A DNA stretch of 64,000 nucleotides from Moraxellaceae bacterium (GTDB lineage: Bacteria > Pseudomonadota > Gammaproteobacteria > Pseudomonadales > Moraxellaceae), in NCBI GenBank assembly GCA_030646295.1, contig JAUSND010000024.1:237607-301606 (forward strand), in the 5' to 3' direction. This document shows, in pieces, positions 50,470 to 60,349 of this stretch. Under the pieces are notes generated by a model. That model was not told the DNA's origin. It made no database searches and saw nothing but the letters and a program-made list of their open reading frames with translations. Positions within the stretch are counted from its first letter, which is position 1. Each line of letters starts with the position of its first letter. Position numbers and translations under genes: made by a program.

Positions 50470-52533
50470 ATGACTACTGCCATGTGTGCCAGCTCTGCCC
50501 AGGACTCCATGTTTGCCCGCCTGCCGGGCATGGCCTATCGCTACCTGAACGACCGCCAGTGGACCATGCTGGAGGCCAGCGGACAGGTAAAGGCATTAAC
50601 CGGCTTTGATGCTGACGCGTTCACGCAGACTCCAGGACTCTACGCCTCGCTCATCCAGGAAAGTGATCGTGAGCGCCTCTGGCACGACATACAGAACGGG
50701 CTGGCCAACAGTGGTGCCTTTGACGTGTCCTACCGGATAGTGACTGCCGATGGAACACTGAAACCGGTACAGGAGCACGGCGAGGGCATCTTTGATGAAC
50801 ACGGCACACTGCAGGAGCTGGTCGGCTTTATCAGCGACAGCTCGGCACGTGTGGCACAGCAGGAGCGACAGCATCTGGCCCATCGCGCCGTCGTCAGGGC
50901 GGCCGAACATCCCCTGCAAGGCAGCGGTGATATTTTTGCCTATGCACAAGTCCTGTCAAAACTGGTCGCCGACACCCTGCAAGTGCGGCATGCCGGCATC
51001 TGGTTGCTGGGAGAGGACAACACCCTGCTCCGCCAGTTCTGCTCCTATGACCGCATGCGGAATGCTTTCCGGAATGATGTCGTCCTGACATCACGTGACT
51101 ACCCCCGTTATTTCGAAGCACTGATCAGCGGCCGTGCCATCAATGCCAACGATGCCTGCGCGGATGCGCGCACCAGCGAATTCCGTGATGGCTATCTGCT
51201 GCCCTCCGGCATTTCGTCAATGCTGGACGCCGCCATTCGCGTTAACGGAAAAGTCATTGGTGTGGTCTGCTGCGAACACGTTGGCCCCATGCGTCACTGG
51301 TATGCCGATGAAACCTCATTTGCAGGCGAGATTGCCGACCAGATGGCACATGCCGTCATCTCCCGGGAAAAACAGAATGCGCTGAATGCGCTGCAGCAAG
51401 AGCGGGTGAGCACCCAGGCAAAATCGGATTTCATTGCCACCATGAGCCATGAAATCCGTACCCCCATGAATGGTGTACTTGGCATGGCCGAGCTGCTGAA
51501 AGGCACCCGTCTTGATGAAGAGCAGCGCGAATATCTCGACATGATCGAGGATTCCGGCAAGCTGCTGCTGCACATCGTCAACGACATTCTTGATTATTCA
51601 AAAATCGAAGCTGGCAAGTTTCCGATAAACCCCCAGCCCTGTGACATCCGTGAAAAACTGCCGAACCTTTGCCGACAGTTTTCAACCATGGCCGGCAATG
51701 CCGGACTGGAACTGCAGCTGCATATTGATCCGTCTCTACCGCCAGGCATTGTTTGCGATGCCGAGCGCGTGCAGCAGATCCTGGTCAACCTGCTGGGCAA
51801 CGGCATCAAGTTTACCCGGCAAGGATTTGTCAGGCTGCACGCACTACGGGATAACGAAAACGGCAGGAATGTCATTCGCCTCAGGGTCATCGACAGCGGC
51901 GAAGGGATTGATGCAGACCTGCTGGGCCGGCTGTTCGAGCCGTTTGAGCAGGGTATGCAGCGGGCCAACCTCAAGCAGCGCGGCACCGGCCTTGGTCTTG
52001 CCATTTCACGGCGCCTGGCAGAACTGATGGGCGGCACGCTGGCCGTGGAAAGCACCCCGGGCAATGGCTCGGTTTTTACCTTGACGCTGCCCTTGGTCCT
52101 TCCTACCGAAAGCACGGCTCACCCCCAGACGCCTGACACGACAGCACCTTCCCGCCGCAGTGAAAACATCCGCGTGCTGGTTGTTGAAGACAACCATATC
52201 AACCAGCGCGTAATCCTGGGCATGCTGGACAAGTACCACGGCATACAGGCCGACTGCTGCAGCAATGGCAAGGAAGCGCTTGAGCGGATACAGGGCAGCC
52301 CGCCTTACCATCTGGTTTTCATGGATTGCGAAATGCCGGTCATGGATGGCTATGACGCCACCCGCCATATCCGCCAGTTGCCGGCACCGCTCGCCAGCAC
52401 CCCGATTGCCGCCCTGACCGCCCATGCCATCACGGAGATGAAGGAACGCGCCTACGCGGCGGGCGTGGACTATTACCTGACCAAACCCCTGTCCCGCGAT
52501 GCGGTTGCCCGTGTCATTGCCGAGGTTACCTAG
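50470..52533 (+). CDS. Hybrid sensor histidine kinase (PAS/GAF-like, HisKA, HATPase, receiver)
   Basis: FIATMSHEIRTPMNGVLGM H-box; RGTGLGLAISRRLAELMGG; receiver VVEDNHINQRV...VFMDCEMPVMDGYDATRHIR. Confidence 0.92.
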   Translation: MTTAMCASSAQDSMFARLPGMAYRYLNDRQWTMLEASGQVKALTGFDADAFTQTPGLYASLIQESDRERLWHDIQNGLANSGAFDVSYRIVTADGTLKPVQEHGEGIFDEHGTLQELVGFISDSSARVAQQERQHLAHRAVVRAAEHPLQGSGDIFAYAQVLSKLVADTLQVRHAGIWLLGEDNTLLRQFCSYDRMRNAFRNDVVLTSRDYPRYFEALISGRAINANDACADARTSEFRDGYLLPSGISSMLDAAIRVNGKVIGVVCCEHVGPMRHWYADETSFAGEIADQMAHAVISREKQNALNALQQERVSTQAKSDFIATMSHEIRTPMNGVLGMAELLKGTRLDEEQREYLDMIEDSGKLLLHIVNDILDYSKIEAGKFPINPQPCDIREKLPNLCRQFSTMAGNAGLELQLHIDPSLPPGIVCDAERVQQILVNLLGNGIKFTRQGFVRLHALRDNENGRNVIRLRVIDSGEGIDADLLGRLFEPFEQGMQRANLKQRGTGLGLAISRRLAELMGGTLAVESTPGNGSVFTLTLPLVLPTESTAHPQTPDTTAPSRRSENIRVLVVEDNHINQRVILGMLDKYHGIQADCCSNGKEALERIQGSPPYHLVFMDCEMPVMDGYDATRHIRQLPAPLASTPIAALTAHAITEMKERAYAAGVDYYLTKPLSRDAVARVIAEVT

Positions 52534-52652
52534 CCACGCACAGCCGGATGACCGGGGCTTGCAGGGTCATAAGCTGACACTCCCGGGTCTGGACATCCCG
52601 AGGGGGGTCGCGCAGGGTAGACGCTTGCCTCCACTACACGCATACAACCACC

Positions 52653-54059
52653 ATGACCAAGACCATTCATGCCTTTTCCGGCGATATCCTGAGTGACCTT
52701 GATGCCGTCGGCATCGCCGAACTGATTCGTAGTGGCGCCGTCAGTGCCCGTGAAGTCGCAGAGGCCGCCATTGCGCGCGCGCATCAGGTAGAGACACACA
52801 TCAACGCCATCGAGCTGGCGTCCTTTGAACAGGCGCTGGCAACGGCAGACACCCGTACCAGGGGCATCTTTGCCGGCGTTCCCACCTTTGTAAAAGACAA
52901 CACCGATATCCGTGGCCTGCCCACCAACCATGGCTCGCAGGCGGTCAACGGGCGCCCGGCCAAAGCCGATGGCGCCTTTGCGCGGCAGTACATGGATCAG
53001 GGCTTTGTCTGCCTGGGCAAGAGCACCCTGCCCGAGTTCGGCTTCAATGCATCAACCGAGTACATGGGCAGCGCCCCTACCCGCAACCCGTGGCATACCG
53101 ACTACTCCTCCGGCGCCTCTTCCGGTGGCTCGGCGGCGCTGGTGGCTGCCGGGGTGGTAGCGATTGCCCATGCCAATGATGGCGGCGGCTCCATCCGCAT
53201 TCCTGCTGCCGCCTGTGGCCTTATTGGCCTGAAACCGACACGGGGCCGGCTGGTGGACGCCGAAGCAACGCGCTCCCTGCCGGTCAATATCGTGTCCGAA
53301 GGCGTGGTCACGCGCAGCGTGCGCGACACGGCACATTTCTATGCCGGCGCCGAACAGTCATACCGCAACCGCAAGCTGGCCCCGGTCGGGCTGGTCAAGG
53401 GGCCCGGCAGTCGGCGCCTGCGTATTGGGCTGGTCCATGACTCGATCACCGGTAACGCCACCGATGCCGAAACCCGTGCCACCGTGAGTGCCACCGCCGC
53501 ATTGCTGGAGAGCATGGGGCATGACGTAATCGAGATGCCGCTGCCCATCACCAAGACCTTTGCCAGTGACTTCAGCATTTACTGGGGCATGCTCTCGTTT
53601 CTTGTCTCGACCTTCGGCAAGAAGATCATGAGCCCTGATTTCGATGCATCAAAACTGGATAACCTGAGCCGCGGCCTTGCCTCGCACTACAAGAAGAATT
53701 TCCTGAAAACGCCCATGGTGCTGTACCGCCTGAACAAGTCGCGGGATGACTATGCGCGGATTTTTGATGACTACGACCTTATCCTCAGCCCCGTCCTTGC
53801 CCACACCACCCCCAGGCTGGGCCACCTTTCACCCGAGCAGGATTTTGACTCGCTGTTTGAACGCCTGCTGAACTATGTGAGCTTCACGCCGCTGAATAAC
53901 GCCAGTGGCGGCCCGGCCATTTCGCTGCCCATGGGGGCAACCAGCCTCGGCCTGCCCATCGCCGTGCAGTTCTCGGCCAATCACGGTGACGAGCGCACCC
54001 TGCTCGAAATTGCCTACGCACTCGAAGAAGCAAAACCCTGGCGCCGTATCCAGGACTGA
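52653..54059 (+). CDS. Amidase (amidase signature family)
   Basis: GASSGGSAALVAAGVVAIAHANDGGGSIRIPAAACGLIGLKPTRGR. Confidence 0.9.
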   Translation: MTKTIHAFSGDILSDLDAVGIAELIRSGAVSAREVAEAAIARAHQVETHINAIELASFEQALATADTRTRGIFAGVPTFVKDNTDIRGLPTNHGSQAVNGRPAKADGAFARQYMDQGFVCLGKSTLPEFGFNASTEYMGSAPTRNPWHTDYSSGASSGGSAALVAAGVVAIAHANDGGGSIRIPAAACGLIGLKPTRGRLVDAEATRSLPVNIVSEGVVTRSVRDTAHFYAGAEQSYRNRKLAPVGLVKGPGSRRLRIGLVHDSITGNATDAETRATVSATAALLESMGHDVIEMPLPITKTFASDFSIYWGMLSFLVSTFGKKIMSPDFDASKLDNLSRGLASHYKKNFLKTPMVLYRLNKSRDDYARIFDDYDLILSPVLAHTTPRLGHLSPEQDFDSLFERLLNYVSFTPLNNASGGPAISLPMGATSLGLPIAVQFSANHGDERTLLEIAYALEEAKPWRRIQD

Positions 54060-54084
54060 TGCCTCGGTACGGCAGCGCGTGACA

Positions 54085-54117
54085 GAAAAAAGGCGGCCCT
54101 TGCGGCCGCCTTTTTCA
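54085..54117. terminator. Bidirectional rho-independent terminator between convergent genes
   Basis: AAAAAAGGCGGCC-cttgc-GGCCGCCTTTTT. Confidence 0.88.
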
Positions 54118-54156
54118 TGAGAGTTCCTGTGCGAAGTCCTGCATGCGTGTCGGGCA

Positions 54157-56028
54157 TCAGACCCTGTTGCCCGACCGTCTTGGCGTCATCACGCAATTGC
54201 GGCCTGCCGCTTTGGCCTCATACAGCATCACGTCTGCCTTCTTCAGGATTTCGCGACTGTAGTCCTCATCCGGTGGCACCATCGAGGCAACACCAACACT
54301 CACTGTCACCGGCACAACCCGGTCGCCCACCATGAAGGACATGGCCTCGACGGCGGCACGGATACGCTCTGCCACCACACGGGCACCTTCAAGTTCGGTT
54401 TCCGGCATCACCACACAGAATTCTTCACCACCATAGCGCGCCACATGATCAATCGGCGTGCGCATTTCCATTGCCAGCACCGCACCGACGCGCCGCAGGC
54501 ACTCATCACCAACGTCATGACCAAACTCATCATTGAAGCGCTTGAAGTGATCAATATCGAGCAGCAGCACGGCCAGGGGATGCTGGTAGCGCTGGCAGCG
54601 GCAGCACTCTTCCTGCAACGCGCGATCCAGATAACGGCGGTTGCGCAACCCGGTAAGCTGATCCGAGGTGCTGAGCTCTTCGAGCTTGCGGTTGGCAATC
54701 TGCAGGGCCTCGGTGCGCTCGTGCACACGATGCTCCAGCAGTTCGTTGGCCTCACGCTCGGCCACCAGTGCCTTGTACTGTGCTTCGTTGGCCCGTCGTT
54801 CCGATGCCAGCATGTCCTGCTGCGCCTGGAAGCGCAGGCGCCGGTCCTCATTGATACGGTCGACAATGGCCAGCGAGAGCAGGATCACTTCCGCCGCCAC
54901 CCCCATCTGCATGGCATTTTCGGTGAGGAAGTTCAGTGGCAACAGCTGGAACTTGTTCAGCGCCAGCACCACCCCACCCAGCAGCATTGATCCCCAGGCA
55001 ATGGAATAGAACCGTGCCGAACGATCGCCCTGGTGCCAGCGCCACGCCCCCACCACCAGCAGCACCAGACAGGACAGTGCAGAGATGATGATGAGTGGCT
55101 GCATGAGCACGCCATAGCCAAGGAAGAAGGCCAGCACCACGGTCAGTCCCGCCAGCAGGACCAGCCCGATGGTCGGCCGGTAAAGCCGGGGCAGGAATTC
55201 GCGGATGCGCAGGAAGCGCAGCGTGAAGAGGCCGCCAAATGCAATCAGGGAGGCCAGTGAAACAATCAGGACACGGTCATTCCACTCGGTCGCACGCGGC
55301 CACAGAAACTGGAAGCTGAGCCCCTTCAGGCTACCCAGGAAACCCAGCATGCTGAACACGAACATGACATAGTAAAAATACACGCGGTCGCGCAGGGCGA
55401 TAAAGACAAAGATGCTGTAGAGCACCATCAGCCCCATGCCACCAAAGAAGAGCCCCTCGGCCAGCAGCACCCGTTGATCCTGCTCGTGGTAGTCGCGCTC
55501 ATCCCATAGCGTCAGGGGCGCCTGCATGGAGCTGGTCGTCTTCAGGCGCAACACCACCGTATGCTCGCCAGCAGGCGGCAACTCCAGCGGAACAAGGAAA
55601 AAGCGGTGCTGCAGAGGGCGACTGTGAAAAAGCTGCTTGTCCCCCAGACGATAGTGCGCCTTCAGCGTCTGATCACTGCCCAGCACCCAGACTTCGACAT
55701 CATCGAGTACCGGATAGGCCAGCTCCACCAGCAGGCGTGACGTCTGCCCGCTGGCGTTGCCAACCGTAAAGCGAAGCCACCAGTTGGCCTTGGTATAGCC
55801 ATGGCTGAAGCTGTCGCTGTCGTTTTGCTGCCAGGCGCTGCCGGGCAGGCGCACGACGTCAGCCAGGCCCAGCCGGCCGGTCTCATCGGACAGATACTGC
55901 ATGTCCGCCGTAATGACCCGGGAAGACTGGCCCTCCTCCAGCACAACCGCCGCCCGGCCGACACCCTGCCAGGCAAGCAGCATCAGCAACATCAGGCAGG
56001 AGGCCAGTTTTTTTATTGTTGTTCTCAT
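54157..56028 (-). CDS. 7TMR-DISM-type GGDEF protein
   Basis: Signal peptide, extracellular DISMED2-like domain, 7 TM segments, coiled coil, RYGGEEFCVVMPETE. Confidence 0.88.
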   Translation of the reverse strand: MRTTIKKLASCLMLLMLLAWQGVGRAAVVLEEGQSSRVITADMQYLSDETGRLGLADVVRLPGSAWQQNDSDSFSHGYTKANWWLRFTVGNASGQTSRLLVELAYPVLDDVEVWVLGSDQTLKAHYRLGDKQLFHSRPLQHRFFLVPLELPPAGEHTVVLRLKTTSSMQAPLTLWDERDYHEQDQRVLLAEGLFFGGMGLMVLYSIFVFIALRDRVYFYYVMFVFSMLGFLGSLKGLSFQFLWPRATEWNDRVLIVSLASLIAFGGLFTLRFLRIREFLPRLYRPTIGLVLLAGLTVVLAFFLGYGVLMQPLIIISALSCLVLLVVGAWRWHQGDRSARFYSIAWGSMLLGGVVLALNKFQLLPLNFLTENAMQMGVAAEVILLSLAIVDRINEDRRLRFQAQQDMLASERRANEAQYKALVAEREANELLEHRVHERTEALQIANRKLEELSTSDQLTGLRNRRYLDRALQEECCRCQRYQHPLAVLLLDIDHFKRFNDEFGHDVGDECLRRVGAVLAMEMRTPIDHVARYGGEEFCVVMPETELEGARVVAERIRAAVEAMSFMVGDRVVPVTVSVGVASMVPPDEDYSREILKKADVMLYEAKAAGRNCVMTPRRSGNRV

Positions 56029-56155
56029 TCGGGCAGGCGCCGTCTGGCAATGCAGAATTCGCGGCAAAGTTCGCAACAATCCGCCACCTCTACAAGCCAT
56101 CTCCGACAGAGTGCGCCCGGCACCGACACCCTGAGACGCAGTTCACAAAATGCGG

Positions 56156-57052
56156 TTAGCCGGCCTGCCGCAGGCTGTCCAGAAGGGCATCCTTGTCCAG
56201 CCACAGCTGGTTGATCCATTGCTGGAACGCGGCACGGTAGGTCTCGTCCTGATCGTAACTCCGGCCAATGAACTCCGATGGAATGGGCAACTGCTCAACG
56301 CGAATGTCGATCTTGCGGATGTTGCCGGTCAGCAGGTCCCAGAAGGTGGGGCGGCCATCCGGATAGTGGATGGTGACATTCACAATGGCATGCAGCTGCT
56401 CGCCCATGGCATCCAGCACAAAGGCCGTACCACCCGCCTTGGGCTTGAGCAGGTTGCGGAACGACGACTTCTGGGCGGCATGCTTTTCCGGCGTAAACCG
56501 GGTGCCTTCCAGAAAGTTGAACACGCAGACCGGGTTGGTCTTGTAGCGCTCGCAGGCCTTGCGCGTGGTGGCCAGATCCTGCCCCTTCATCTCCGGGTGC
56601 CGGGCCAGAAACTCCTTGCTGTGCCGTTTCATGAACGGAAACTCCAGCGCCCACCAGCACAGGCCAATCACCGGCACCCAGATCAGCTCCTTCTTGAGAA
56701 AGAACTTCAGCATGGGCATGCGGCCATTGAACTGGTACTGCAGGGCAAGGATGTCCACCCAGCTCTGGTGGTTGCTGGTGACCAGATAGGAGTGGTTCTT
56801 GTCCACGCCCGCCAGCCCCTGCACATCCCATTGCGTGCGCGAGACCGCGTTCATCCAGGCCTTGTTACCGCCAATCCAGACCTCCGCCACCCAGTGCATG
56901 CCATGACGAATGAGGCGCTGCACCGCCGTAAACGGCAGCACCACCTTGAGCAGGGCCAGGGCAAACAGCAGCCAGCACCAGAACAGGGTATTGAGTATCA
57001 GCAACAGGGCAGCAATCGCACCACGCAACGGTGCAGGCAGGAAATACAGCAT
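56156..57052 (-). CDS. 1-acyl-glycerol-3-phosphate acyltransferase-like protein (YihG-like)
   Basis: Acyltransferase motifs SNHQSWVDIL and FLEGTRFTPEKH. Confidence 0.82.
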   Translation of the reverse strand: MLYFLPAPLRGAIAALLLILNTLFWCWLLFALALLKVVLPFTAVQRLIRHGMHWVAEVWIGGNKAWMNAVSRTQWDVQGLAGVDKNHSYLVTSNHQSWVDILALQYQFNGRMPMLKFFLKKELIWVPVIGLCWWALEFPFMKRHSKEFLARHPEMKGQDLATTRKACERYKTNPVCVFNFLEGTRFTPEKHAAQKSSFRNLLKPKAGGTAFVLDAMGEQLHAIVNVTIHYPDGRPTFWDLLTGNIRKIDIRVEQLPIPSEFIGRSYDQDETYRAAFQQWINQLWLDKDALLDSLRQAG

Positions 57053-57250
57053 AGAGAGGCAAGGCCCTAGAAAATATACATATGTATATCAATACTACCC
57101 GGTATTGGCGCCAGCACAAAATCAGACGAGGCCATGTTTCAGTCTCTCAAGACCCGGCCATTCCGTTCCTGCTCAGGCAATACCCTTGGTAGGCACAGGC
57201 AGTGGCAAGCCGATACACTGGTCACTCGTTCTGCCCAAACCGAGCCTTTC

Positions 57251-58789
57251 ATGCAGAAAACCGCCATTCCCACTCTTCGTCCGCGCCGGATGGGCATCAA
57301 TACCCATTCCGAACCCGTTGCCTATCTGCGCGCCGATTGCCCGGTCTGCCGTTCCGAGGGGTTTGAGGCGCGTACCCGCGTCATGGTGCAGGTGGGCGCC
57401 AGCAGCGTGATTGCCACCCTCAACATCGTCTATGGCGACGAGTTGCTGGGCGAAGGTGATGTGGGTCTCTCCGAGGCCGCATGGACACGCCTGGACATTA
57501 CCAGCGGTGACACCGCGATACTGACACACACGCGCTCGCTGGACTCGATGTCACACGTGCGCAGCAAGATTTACGGCAACCGGCTCACCCACGACGGCCT
57601 GCATGAAATTGTCACCGACATTGTCGCCGGCAATTATTCCGACATCCATCTGGCCGCCTTCCTGACAGCCTCCGCCGGCAACCGGCTGGATCTGGACGAG
57701 ATGACCTCGCTGACCGATGCCATGGTGAGTGCAGGCGGACGCATCGACTGGTCCAAACTGACCGGCACACCGCACCCGCGCATCATGGACAAGCACTGCC
57801 TGGGCGGCCTGCCCGGCAACCGCACGACGCCGATCGTGGTGTCCATCGCGGCCGCCAACGGCCTGATCATTCCAAAGACATCGTCGCGCGCAATTACCTC
57901 ACCGGCCGGCACCGCCGACACCATGGAAACCCTGACCCGGGTCACCCTGACCGAAGAAGAAATGCGCACGGTGGTTGAACAGGAAGGCGGTTGTCTGGTG
58001 TGGGGGGGTGCCGTGTCACTCTCCCCTGCCGACGACATCCTGATTCGTGTGGAGCGCGCACTGGACATCGACAGCGAAGGCCAGATGGTGGCCAGCGTGC
58101 TGTCCAAGAAAATTGCAGCCGGTTCCACCCATGTGCTGATCGACATTCCGGTGGGGGCCACCGCAAAAGTGCGCAGCCCGCAGGCCGGCCAGCACATTGC
58201 CTACCATTTCGAGAAAGTGGGTGAAGCCCTGGGCATCAAGGTACGCACGCTGATTACCGATGGCTCGCAACCCGTGGGCAACGGCATCGGCCCGGCACTG
58301 GAAGCGCGCGATGTGCTGGCAGTACTGGGCAACAGCCCGGACGCACCGGAAGACCTGCGCCACCGTGCATTGCAGGTGGCCGGCGCACTGCTGGAAATGG
58401 GCGAAGCCGCAGCCCCCGGACAAGGCGAGGCCATGGCGCGCGAAACCCTGCTGTCGGGCCGCGCACTGGAAAAACTGCGTGCCATCTGCAAGGCCCAGGG
58501 TGGCTTTCTCACGCCCGAACTCGCGCAGCACACCCGCACGATTCACAGCGAACGCACCGGCATTGTCGGCTTCATCAACAATCGTCTGGTCGCACGTCTG
58601 GCCAAGCTGGCCGGCGCACCTGCCGCGCCGGGGGCCGGCCTCTACCTGCACACCCACCTTGGGCGCCGCGTGGAAAAAGGCGACGTGATGATGACGGTGT
58701 ATGCGGAAACGCCGGGCGAACTGGCCTACGCGCTCGAATTTTATGACAGTCACCGCGAGATGCTGCGCATCGAGGATGAGTCGGTATGA
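57251..58789 (+). CDS. Thymidine/AMP phosphorylase family protein (archaeal AMP phosphorylase-like)
   Basis: DKHCLGGLPGNRTTPIVVSIAAANGLIIPKTSSRAITSPAGTADTMETL. Start ATG 57251 preferred over 57134. Confidence 0.85.
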   Translation: MQKTAIPTLRPRRMGINTHSEPVAYLRADCPVCRSEGFEARTRVMVQVGASSVIATLNIVYGDELLGEGDVGLSEAAWTRLDITSGDTAILTHTRSLDSMSHVRSKIYGNRLTHDGLHEIVTDIVAGNYSDIHLAAFLTASAGNRLDLDEMTSLTDAMVSAGGRIDWSKLTGTPHPRIMDKHCLGGLPGNRTTPIVVSIAAANGLIIPKTSSRAITSPAGTADTMETLTRVTLTEEEMRTVVEQEGGCLVWGGAVSLSPADDILIRVERALDIDSEGQMVASVLSKKIAAGSTHVLIDIPVGATAKVRSPQAGQHIAYHFEKVGEALGIKVRTLITDGSQPVGNGIGPALEARDVLAVLGNSPDAPEDLRHRALQVAGALLEMGEAAAPGQGEAMARETLLSGRALEKLRAICKAQGGFLTPELAQHTRTIHSERTGIVGFINNRLVARLAKLAGAPAAPGAGLYLHTHLGRRVEKGDVMMTVYAETPGELAYALEFYDSHREMLRIEDESV

Positions 58790-59664
58790 CAACAAGCATC
58801 ATTGGTCTGCTGGACAGCGACCCGCTTGCAACAACGCTCGCCGAAAAATCAGGCTTTGAAAAAATTCCGCTGGACCTGCACCGCTTTCCGGATGGCGAAT
58901 GGCGCATCCGCCTGCTGGGCAAGCCGGATGAAAACGTGGTGCTGGTGTGCTCGCTGGACCAGCCCAACGACAAGACCGTGGCACTCGTGCTGCTTTGCGG
59001 CCTGCTGCGCGACATGGGCGTGAAACACATCACGCTGGTAACGCCGTATCTGGCGTACATGCGTCAGGATGTCGCCTTTAATCCCGGCGAGGGCGTGAGT
59101 GCGCGCTACTTCGCCAGACTGCTCTCCGGTCTGGTGGACAGACTGATCACGATTGATCCGCACCTGCACCGCATTGCCGCACTGGAAGAGGTGTACAGCA
59201 TTCCCTGCGTCACGCTGCATGCAGCCCCGCTGCTGGGTGAATGGGTGCGCGACAACCTTTCCGGCGTTGCCCTGATCGGACCGGACGGTGAAAGCGAACA
59301 ATGGGTGTCGGAAGTCGCCGGCATTGCCGCCGCCCCGTTTGCCGTGATGCAGAAAAAGCGCTTTGGTGATCGCGATGTGCGTATCGAGGTGCCGGATCTT
59401 TCTGCCTGGAAAGGACGCACCATCCTGCTGGTGGATGACATGATTTCCACCGGGCGCACCCTGATGGTGGTGGCCGAACAGTTACGGCAGCAAGGCTTTG
59501 ACGATGTGCGCGCGCTCTGCGTGCATGCCCTGCACGACGACGAAGCCGCTGCAAAAATGAAAGCCGCCGGCATCAACAGCGTGCTCAGTTGCAACACCGT
59601 CGCGCATGCAAGCAATGCCGTGGATATTTCTGATTTTCTGTTGCAGGGGATGACTGGCAAATGA
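58786..59664 (+). CDS. Ribose-phosphate pyrophosphokinase-like protein
   Basis: RFPDGEWRIRL, TPYLAYMRQDVAF, ITIDPHLHRI, PRPP motif LLVDDMISTGRTL; ATGA overlap with upstream phosphorylase. Confidence 0.85.
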   Translation: MTTSIIGLLDSDPLATTLAEKSGFEKIPLDLHRFPDGEWRIRLLGKPDENVVLVCSLDQPNDKTVALVLLCGLLRDMGVKHITLVTPYLAYMRQDVAFNPGEGVSARYFARLLSGLVDRLITIDPHLHRIAALEEVYSIPCVTLHAAPLLGEWVRDNLSGVALIGPDGESEQWVSEVAGIAAAPFAVMQKKRFGDRDVRIEVPDLSAWKGRTILLVDDMISTGRTLMVVAEQLRQQGFDDVRALCVHALHDDEAAAKMKAAGINSVLSCNTVAHASNAVDISDFLLQGMTGK

Positions 59665-59688
59665 GGGGCAAATGAGAGACGCCTGAGG

Positions 59689-60237
59689 TCAGCTGCCTGC
59701 CGCCATCTGCTCCAGCTCGACACGCGCCTCGTCCAGCCAGCGCAACCAGTCCTGCTCGTACAGGATGCCGCGACGCAGGGTGAGGTAGGGCAGACGGTAG
59801 GGCACCCTCTCCTCCGGCGTCATGGCCAGAAACCGTGCCTCGCTGGCGCGGTATTCCTCAAGACGCTCGCGATGCAGCACTGCATGCTCCTCCAGCTCGG
59901 CCAGCAACTGTGCCGGCGGCACATTCAGGCCGCCATAGACCTTCACCAGCAGCGCATCATTCACCTTGGGCGGCCTGACCGGCTGCAGCCGCCATTCGGC
60001 CAGTGCTGACTGCCCCGGCGGGGTCAGCCGGTACACCTTGCGGTCCGGCCGCTCGCTCTGGTGCTCCACCTCAAACTCCACCAGGCCCTCGCTGTTCAGC
60101 TTGCCCAGCTCCTGATACACCTGCTGGTGGCTGGCATTCCAGAAGTGGCCTATACCAGCCTTGAAGTGGCGCATCAGGTCATAGCCCGAGCCAGGGTCGC
60201 TTTCAAGCAGGGTGAGAATGGCGAAACGCAGGGACAT
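59689..60237 (-). CDS. PadR family transcriptional regulator
   Basis: MSLRFAILTLLESDPGSGYDLMRHFKAGIGHFWNASHQQVYQELGKLNSEGLVEFE winged helix; start at 60237. Confidence 0.88.
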   Translation of the reverse strand: MSLRFAILTLLESDPGSGYDLMRHFKAGIGHFWNASHQQVYQELGKLNSEGLVEFEVEHQSERPDRKVYRLTPPGQSALAEWRLQPVRPPKVNDALLVKVYGGLNVPPAQLLAELEEHAVLHRERLEEYRASEARFLAMTPEERVPYRLPYLTLRRGILYEQDWLRWLDEARVELEQMAAGS

Positions 60238-60259
60238 GGCAGCCACAGATCCGGTTTGT

Positions 60260-60318
60260 ATATGCAAAGTATTGCATATCATCGCGTTCTGACGTATCAC
60301 TATGCAACTTATTGCATA
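60260..60318. promoter_or_regulatory. Twin palindromic operators, probably for the adjacent PadR regulator
   Basis: ATATGCAA-AGTA-TTGCATAT (60260-60279) and TATGCAA-CTTA-TTGCATA (60301-60318) in the divergent intergenic region. Confidence 0.75.
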
Positions 60319-60349
60319 TGATTTATCCACTACCCGAAGGAGACACCCC

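Noticed and set aside
56150-57070. 306-aa plus-strand ORF
   Set aside because: Antisense to the acyltransferase, which has SNHQSW and EGTRF motifs.
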